Part shown: positions 7,459 through 12,576 of the stretch, piece after piece
Numbering within the stretch: the stretch's first letter is position 1
How the letters are laid out: each line of letters starts with the position of its first letter
Source: Acidobacteriota bacterium
GTDB taxonomy: Bacteria > Acidobacteriota > Blastocatellia > Pyrinomonadales > Pyrinomonadaceae
Assembly (NCBI GenBank): GCA_023391155.1
Contig: JAEWBM010000061.1
Location: 1-12,576 of the forward strand
Length of the DNA stretch: 12,576 nt
Direction: 5' to 3'
Notes under the pieces: generated by a model
The model's input: only the letters and a program-made list of their open reading frames with translations
What the model was told of the DNA's origin: nothing
The model's database searches: none
Position numbers and translations under genes: made by a program

Positions 7459-7773
7459 ATGCCTGAGTTTCCAGATCACGACACCGCAGACCTGCTGCCG
7501 GAGACCAAAACGCGGCTTGAAAAGCCGAAGATGTACAAGGTCCTGCTGCACAATGACGACTTTACGACGATGGAGTTCGTCGTTTTTGTGCTGCAATACG
7601 TCTTTAAGCGCTCCGAAACAGAGGCATTTGCCGTAATGCTCAAGGTCCACCATGAGGGCGTAGGCATCGCCGGCATCTACCCCCACGACATCGCATATAT
7701 GAAATCGCAGAAAGCGATGAACCTTGCGCGGGCGAGGGAATACCCGCTCTTGGTAACCGTCGAGGAAGAGTGA
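7459..7773 (+). CDS. clpS: ClpS, ATP-dependent Clp protease adaptor (104 aa)
   Basis: ClpS recognises proteins with bulky hydrophobic N-terminal residues and delivers them to the ClpA/ClpC-ClpP protease in the cytoplasm. The flexible N-terminus (1-22) is followed by KMYKVLLHNDDFTTMEFVV. There N32 and D33 correspond to the residues that hold the substrate alpha-amino group, and M38 corresponds to the gatekeeper methionine. H64 in LKVHHEG is the other contact residue, and the C-terminal ARAREYPLLVTVEE matches the family end. I chose the ATG at 7459 because it gives the usual length of about 105 residues. The frame is open upstream to a GTG at 7339, but those extra 40 residues do not look like ClpS. 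AAGG sits only one base before the ATG, and the in-frame TTG at 7441 is a possible alternative start. No clpA or clpP is adjacent. A predicted lipoprotein gene follows after 83 bases. Confidence 0.93.
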   Translation: MPEFPDHDTADLLPETKTRLEKPKMYKVLLHNDDFTTMEFVVFVLQYVFKRSETEAFAVMLKVHHEGVGIAGIYPHDIAYMKSQKAMNLARAREYPLLVTVEEE

Positions 7774-7856
7774 ACGGTTAACGGACAATTAAAGCCGGAG
7801 AGGAACTTTTCGACGGATTACACGTGACAATAGCAGATTCCGCTCTGAGAACGTGT

Positions 7857-8369
7857 ATGAGATCACTAATAATCTTCGCCCTGTTATCGTTGCTATCCGC
7901 CGGGTGCACGCTCGCCCAAGTTCTACCTGCTCCAAAAATCCCAGACCGCCGGCAGATCTGCACCGCGGATGAGATCACCGGAGTCTGGGAGTTGATAATG
8001 ATCGAGCGGGTTTACACGAAGCCCGAGCCTGATTTCATACTTCGGGCGGCCCCCGAATATAAAGGCCAATGGCAATTCTTGGACGGTCGTTTTTCGCAGA
8101 TCGTTGAAAAAGCGGCGCGCGACCCGGAAGACGAGGAGTTTCAGTTCGAAGCCTTTGGCGGCGAATACACACTTACCGACGGCCGGCTTATCCTCAGGGC
8201 TAACCTCTCGCCCTACATTTTCCCGCTTCATCGCCCGAGTACCTATAAAGTTAGGGTGACAGGGGATGAGTTGCGTCTTACCGGAAAGTTCGTCCCGATC
8301 GTCGAGGATATGAGCGAAGGGACACAGACCATCCTGCTTCGAAGAGTTCAGTCCAAATCACCGGAATAA
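7857..8369 (+). CDS. Predicted small lipoprotein of unknown function (170 aa)
   Basis: I do not recognise this family. From the ATG at 7857 the protein begins MRSLIIFALLSLLSAGC, a lipoprotein-type signal with an S-A-G-C lipobox at 14-17. The -3 Ser is acceptable but not ideal, so cleavage by signal peptidase I after TLA (about residue 20) is an alternative. The mature part has a segment GVWELIMIERVY followed by alternating short hydrophobic and polar stretches with several Gly turns. This suggests a small beta-rich, perhaps lipocalin-like, fold; that is inference. TGAGAA at 7846-7851, five bases before the ATG, supports this start over the GTG at 7824, which would put eleven polar residues before the signal. 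The product would be a client of the LspA and Lgt encoded downstream. The 83-base gap before it holds no clear promoter. Confidence 0.75.
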   Translation: MRSLIIFALLSLLSAGCTLAQVLPAPKIPDRRQICTADEITGVWELIMIERVYTKPEPDFILRAAPEYKGQWQFLDGRFSQIVEKAARDPEDEEFQFEAFGGEYTLTDGRLILRANLSPYIFPLHRPSTYKVRVTGDELRLTGKFVPIVEDMSEGTQTILLRRVQSKSPE

Positions 8370-8374
8370 GCACG

Positions 8375-8441
8375 TATCGGCTGCCCCAAACGACTGCATT
8401 CCCTCTGCACATCCACCCTTAAGTGCGGATACTTGCCGATA
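8375..8441 (+). other. Inverted repeat in the leader region of ileS
   Basis: TATCGGC (8375-8381) and GCCGATA (8435-8441) are perfect 7-bp complements 53 bases apart in the 105-base gap before ileS. Smaller pairings are possible between them: CTGCAC (8405-8410) with GTGCGG (8423-8428), and AAGT (8421-8424) with ACTT (8431-8434). These could fold as a leader structure if transcription starts upstream. It carries no T-box signature. Confidence 0.25.
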
Positions 8442-8443
8442 AA

Positions 8444-8455
8444 TGCTAATATTTG
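8444..8455 (+). promoter_or_regulatory. Candidate promoter element before ileS
   Basis: TGCTAATATTTG ends 19 bases before the ileS ATG. It resembles the element before clpS, and the adjoining ATATTTG-C-TTTTCCC resembles bases before lspA. TAATAT (8447-8452) could serve as a -10. No good -35 is seen at the expected distance. Confidence 0.3.
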
Positions 8456-8474
8456 CTTTTCCCGAAAAGAGTTT

Positions 8475-11342
<2,868 letters not shown>

Positions 11343-11357
11343 TTTTTCGGAGAGACG

Positions 11358-11789
11358 ATGAACAAGAAGATATGGATCTTTGCCGCGTTTGTGGTGCTTG
11401 CATTTGCCGCCGAGGGTGCGGCGCAGAGGGTTTATACGCCTGAAAAAGGGACAAAAGAACGCTCGGCGATATTAGATACGTTGCGCGTTCCCGTCGAAAA
11501 GGATTTCAAACAGAAGATCGTTTTCGTTATCGATAATTTTAATGTTCAGGGCACTTGGGCGTTCGTCAGCGGTACGCCGCAAACCCCGGCCGGCGAGGCA
11601 CCGGACCTGAGAGGCACGGTCTTCGAAGGCGAAGAGGATTTCTACGACAACAACTTTTTCGGGCTGCTGAGAAAGACGAGCGGCAAATGGCGTGTCGTGA
11701 CAGTGGCGATCGGCTGTACGGATGTATGCTACGCGACCTGGTGGCGCGACCATAAGGCGCCGAAAGCGATCTTCCCATATACGGAATAG
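11358..11789 (+). CDS. Small secreted protein of unknown function (143 aa)
   Basis: The N-terminus MNKKIWIFAAFVVLAFAAEG is a Sec signal peptide, with likely cleavage after A22 (EGAA before QRV), leaving about 121 residues outside the cytoplasm. The mature part has conserved-looking landmarks: ERSAILDTLRVPVEKDF (34-50), VQGTWAFVSGTPQ (63-75), FFGLLRKTSGKWRVV (100-114) and AIGCTDVCYATWW (117-129). The two cysteines C120 and C124 could pair in the periplasm. The pattern recalls small uncharacterised exported proteins found in many Gram-negative bacteria, but I cannot name the family or verify this. GGAGAG six bases or fewer before the ATG is a strong Shine-Dalgarno. It lies 15 bases after ileS and 54 bases before lspA, so it sits inside the ileS-lspA cluster. 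It has no lipobox and is therefore not itself an LspA substrate. Confidence 0.82.
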   Translation: MNKKIWIFAAFVVLAFAAEGAAQRVYTPEKGTKERSAILDTLRVPVEKDFKQKIVFVIDNFNVQGTWAFVSGTPQTPAGEAPDLRGTVFEGEEDFYDNNFFGLLRKTSGKWRVVTVAIGCTDVCYATWWRDHKAPKAIFPYTE

Positions 11790-11814
11790 GCAAATCGCCG
11801 GGCGGCGGAGACAT

Positions 11815-11831
11815 CTGATATTTGTTTTCCC
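11815..11831 (+). promoter_or_regulatory. AT-rich element before lspA resembling that before ileS
   Basis: CTGATATTTGTTTTCCC lies 12 bases before the lspA GTG. Upstream of ileS, CTAATATTTGCTTTTCCC (8446-8463) lies 11 bases before the ATG. The match is 16 of 17 positions allowing one inserted C. It may be a promoter element or part of a translation-initiation region; the sequence alone cannot decide. Confidence 0.3.
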
Positions 11832-11843
11832 ACTGAGGCATCA

Positions 11844-12374
11844 GTGAATAAAAAAGATATTTTGTGGAAGCTGGGGTACCTCGCCATAACGGGCGGGGTA
11901 TTTCTTATCGACCAGACCACGAAGGCGTGGGCCGTGCGGCGGCTGCGGTTCGACGGCGATATCGAGGTGATTCCCGGTTTTCTGAACTTCGCATACGCGA
12001 CCAACACGGGTGTCGCATTTTCGATGCTTAACGATCATGGCGATGCCGGACGCTGGGGGCTGTCGGCCGTGGCGATGATCGCGGGCACCTTGGTGCTCTA
12101 CTTCTTTTGGAAAATGCCGCGGTCCGATGACCGGATCCTAGGCGCACTTGCCTTGCTCCTCGCCGGGATCATCGGCAACGTCACGGACCGGGTACGGCTT
12201 GGCTTTGTCGTCGATTTTATTGATGTCCAGTTCGGTTCATGGCACTACCCGACCTTTAATGTTGCGGACATGGCGATCGTCGCAGGCGCCGGATTGCTGA
12301 TCCTGGATATGATCCTAGTCAAGAGGGCGGACGCAGGGAACACGAAGCCGGCGGTCAGCGGTGAGACGGAGTAG
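11844..12374 (+). CDS. lspA: Lipoprotein signal peptidase II (176 aa)
   Basis: LspA is an inner-membrane aspartic protease that cuts the signal peptide from lipoproteins after Lgt has lipidated the cysteine. Four membrane segments are expected, near 9-27, 69-89, 97-114 and 138-158. Family blocks appear in order: FLIDQTTKAWAV (20-31), NTGVAFSMLND (54-64), LLAGIIGNVTDRVRLGFVVDF (105-125) and FNVADMAIV (138-146). The catalytic aspartates are D115 (GNVTDR) and D142 (NVAD). The start is GTG at 11844, supported by TGAGG at 11834-11838 with five bases of spacing. The short tail after 160 is polar. lgt begins 12 bases after the stop, so the two steps of lipoprotein maturation are encoded together. 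ileS lies one small gene upstream, a variant of the common ileS-lspA order. Confidence 0.95.
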   Translation: MNKKDILWKLGYLAITGGVFLIDQTTKAWAVRRLRFDGDIEVIPGFLNFAYATNTGVAFSMLNDHGDAGRWGLSAVAMIAGTLVLYFFWKMPRSDDRILGALALLLAGIIGNVTDRVRLGFVVDFIDVQFGSWHYPTFNVADMAIVAGAGLLILDMILVKRADAGNTKPAVSGETE

Positions 12375-12386
12375 GCCCAGTGTCGT

Positions 12387-12576
12387 ATGTATCCAGAATT
12401 ATTTAAGATCGGCGATTTTCCCATAACCAGTTACGGGCTTTGGCTCGCGGTTGGGATGGTTGTCGCACTGTTTGTTGCGTCGCCGCTTGGGGGCCGCGAC
12501 GGGCTGCCCCGTGAGCGGATCTATGATCATGGGCTTAGGACCCTCGGCGGGGGGCTCTTGGGTTCCAAGATCCTGA
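12387..12576 (+). CDS. lgt: Prolipoprotein diacylglyceryl transferase, partial (N-terminal 63 residues)
   Basis: Lgt moves diacylglycerol from phosphatidylglycerol to the lipobox cysteine of prolipoproteins at the inner membrane, the step before LspA cleavage. The visible start MYPELFKIGDFPITSYGLWL and the first membrane segment (about 15-33) match the family N-terminus, in which a short amphipathic stretch precedes SYG. A second segment begins at GGGLLGSKIL near residue 54, where the window ends. The active-site histidine and arginine regions lie beyond the edge and cannot be checked. The ATG at 12387 has only a distant GGAG (12368-12371) upstream, inside the end of lspA, so translation may depend on lspA. 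The identification rests on a short N-terminus plus the lspA neighbour. Confidence 0.85.
   Translation, partial: MYPELFKIGDFPITSYGLWLAVGMVVALFVASPLGGRDGLPRERIYDHGLRTLGGGLLGSKIL

Noticed and set aside
7252..7788. Minus-strand open frame (178 codons) over clpS and its upstream gap
   Set aside because: It is antisense to clpS, which is clearly real, and overlaps the start of the sigma54 activator. No domain or plausible start was seen.
7824..7856. Longer lipoprotein start at a GTG
   Set aside because: It would place eleven mostly polar residues before the signal sequence, and its nearest GGAG lies too far upstream. The ATG at 7857 has a well-spaced Shine-Dalgarno.
8433..8474. Longer ileS start at a TTG
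   Set aside because: It adds 14 residues not typical of IleRS. The ATG at 8475 has a nearby purine-rich ribosome-binding site.
8370..8474. T-box riboswitch controlling ileS
   Set aside because: The gap is too short for a full T-box and I found no conserved T-box sequence or following terminator.

Overview
This 12.6 kb window looks like ordinary chromosome of a moderately GC-rich (high-50s % by eye), Gram-negative-type bacterium. The lipoprotein-processing genes, Sec-type signal peptides, FHA-linked class III cyclase and large TPR-sigma54 activator would suit Acidobacteriota (perhaps Blastocatellia). That placement rests on gene style only, not on a marker or database search. I see no insertion sequence, phage gene, CRISPR array, tRNA or rRNA. 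Genes are tightly packed, and the longest gene-free gap is about 200 bases.

Layout. (1) Positions 1-2225, minus strand: an FHA-GAF-adenylate cyclase, then a divergent MreB-like gene that runs off the left edge and has its own good sigma70-type promoter. (2) Positions 2283-3425, plus strand: a stand-alone NifS/IscS-type cysteine desulfurase, divergent from the cyclase. The 57-bp spacer between them can be read as two overlapping opposed promoters. (3) Positions 3466-7255, minus strand: a 1031-aa TPR / GAF-like / sigma54 AAA+ / Fis-type HTH activator, followed after 4 bases by a VIT1/CCC1-family metal transporter. (4) Positions 7459-12576, plus strand: clpS, a small predicted lipoprotein, ileS, a small secreted protein, lspA and the start of lgt, which runs off the right edge.

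How the genes fit together. The right half links protein quality control (ClpS), isoleucyl-tRNA synthesis (IleRS) and lipoprotein maturation (Lgt lipidates, LspA cleaves). It keeps the familiar ileS-lspA neighbourhood, but a small exported protein of unknown function sits between the two genes. The left half is regulatory: a phosphopeptide-reading cyclase beside an actin-like protein, and a one-component sigma54 activator tightly coupled to a metal transporter. No single new system is proven. The best leads are the TPR-sigma54/VIT pair, the cyclase/MreB-like pair, the small secreted protein, and a short CTAAT-type element repeated before several genes.
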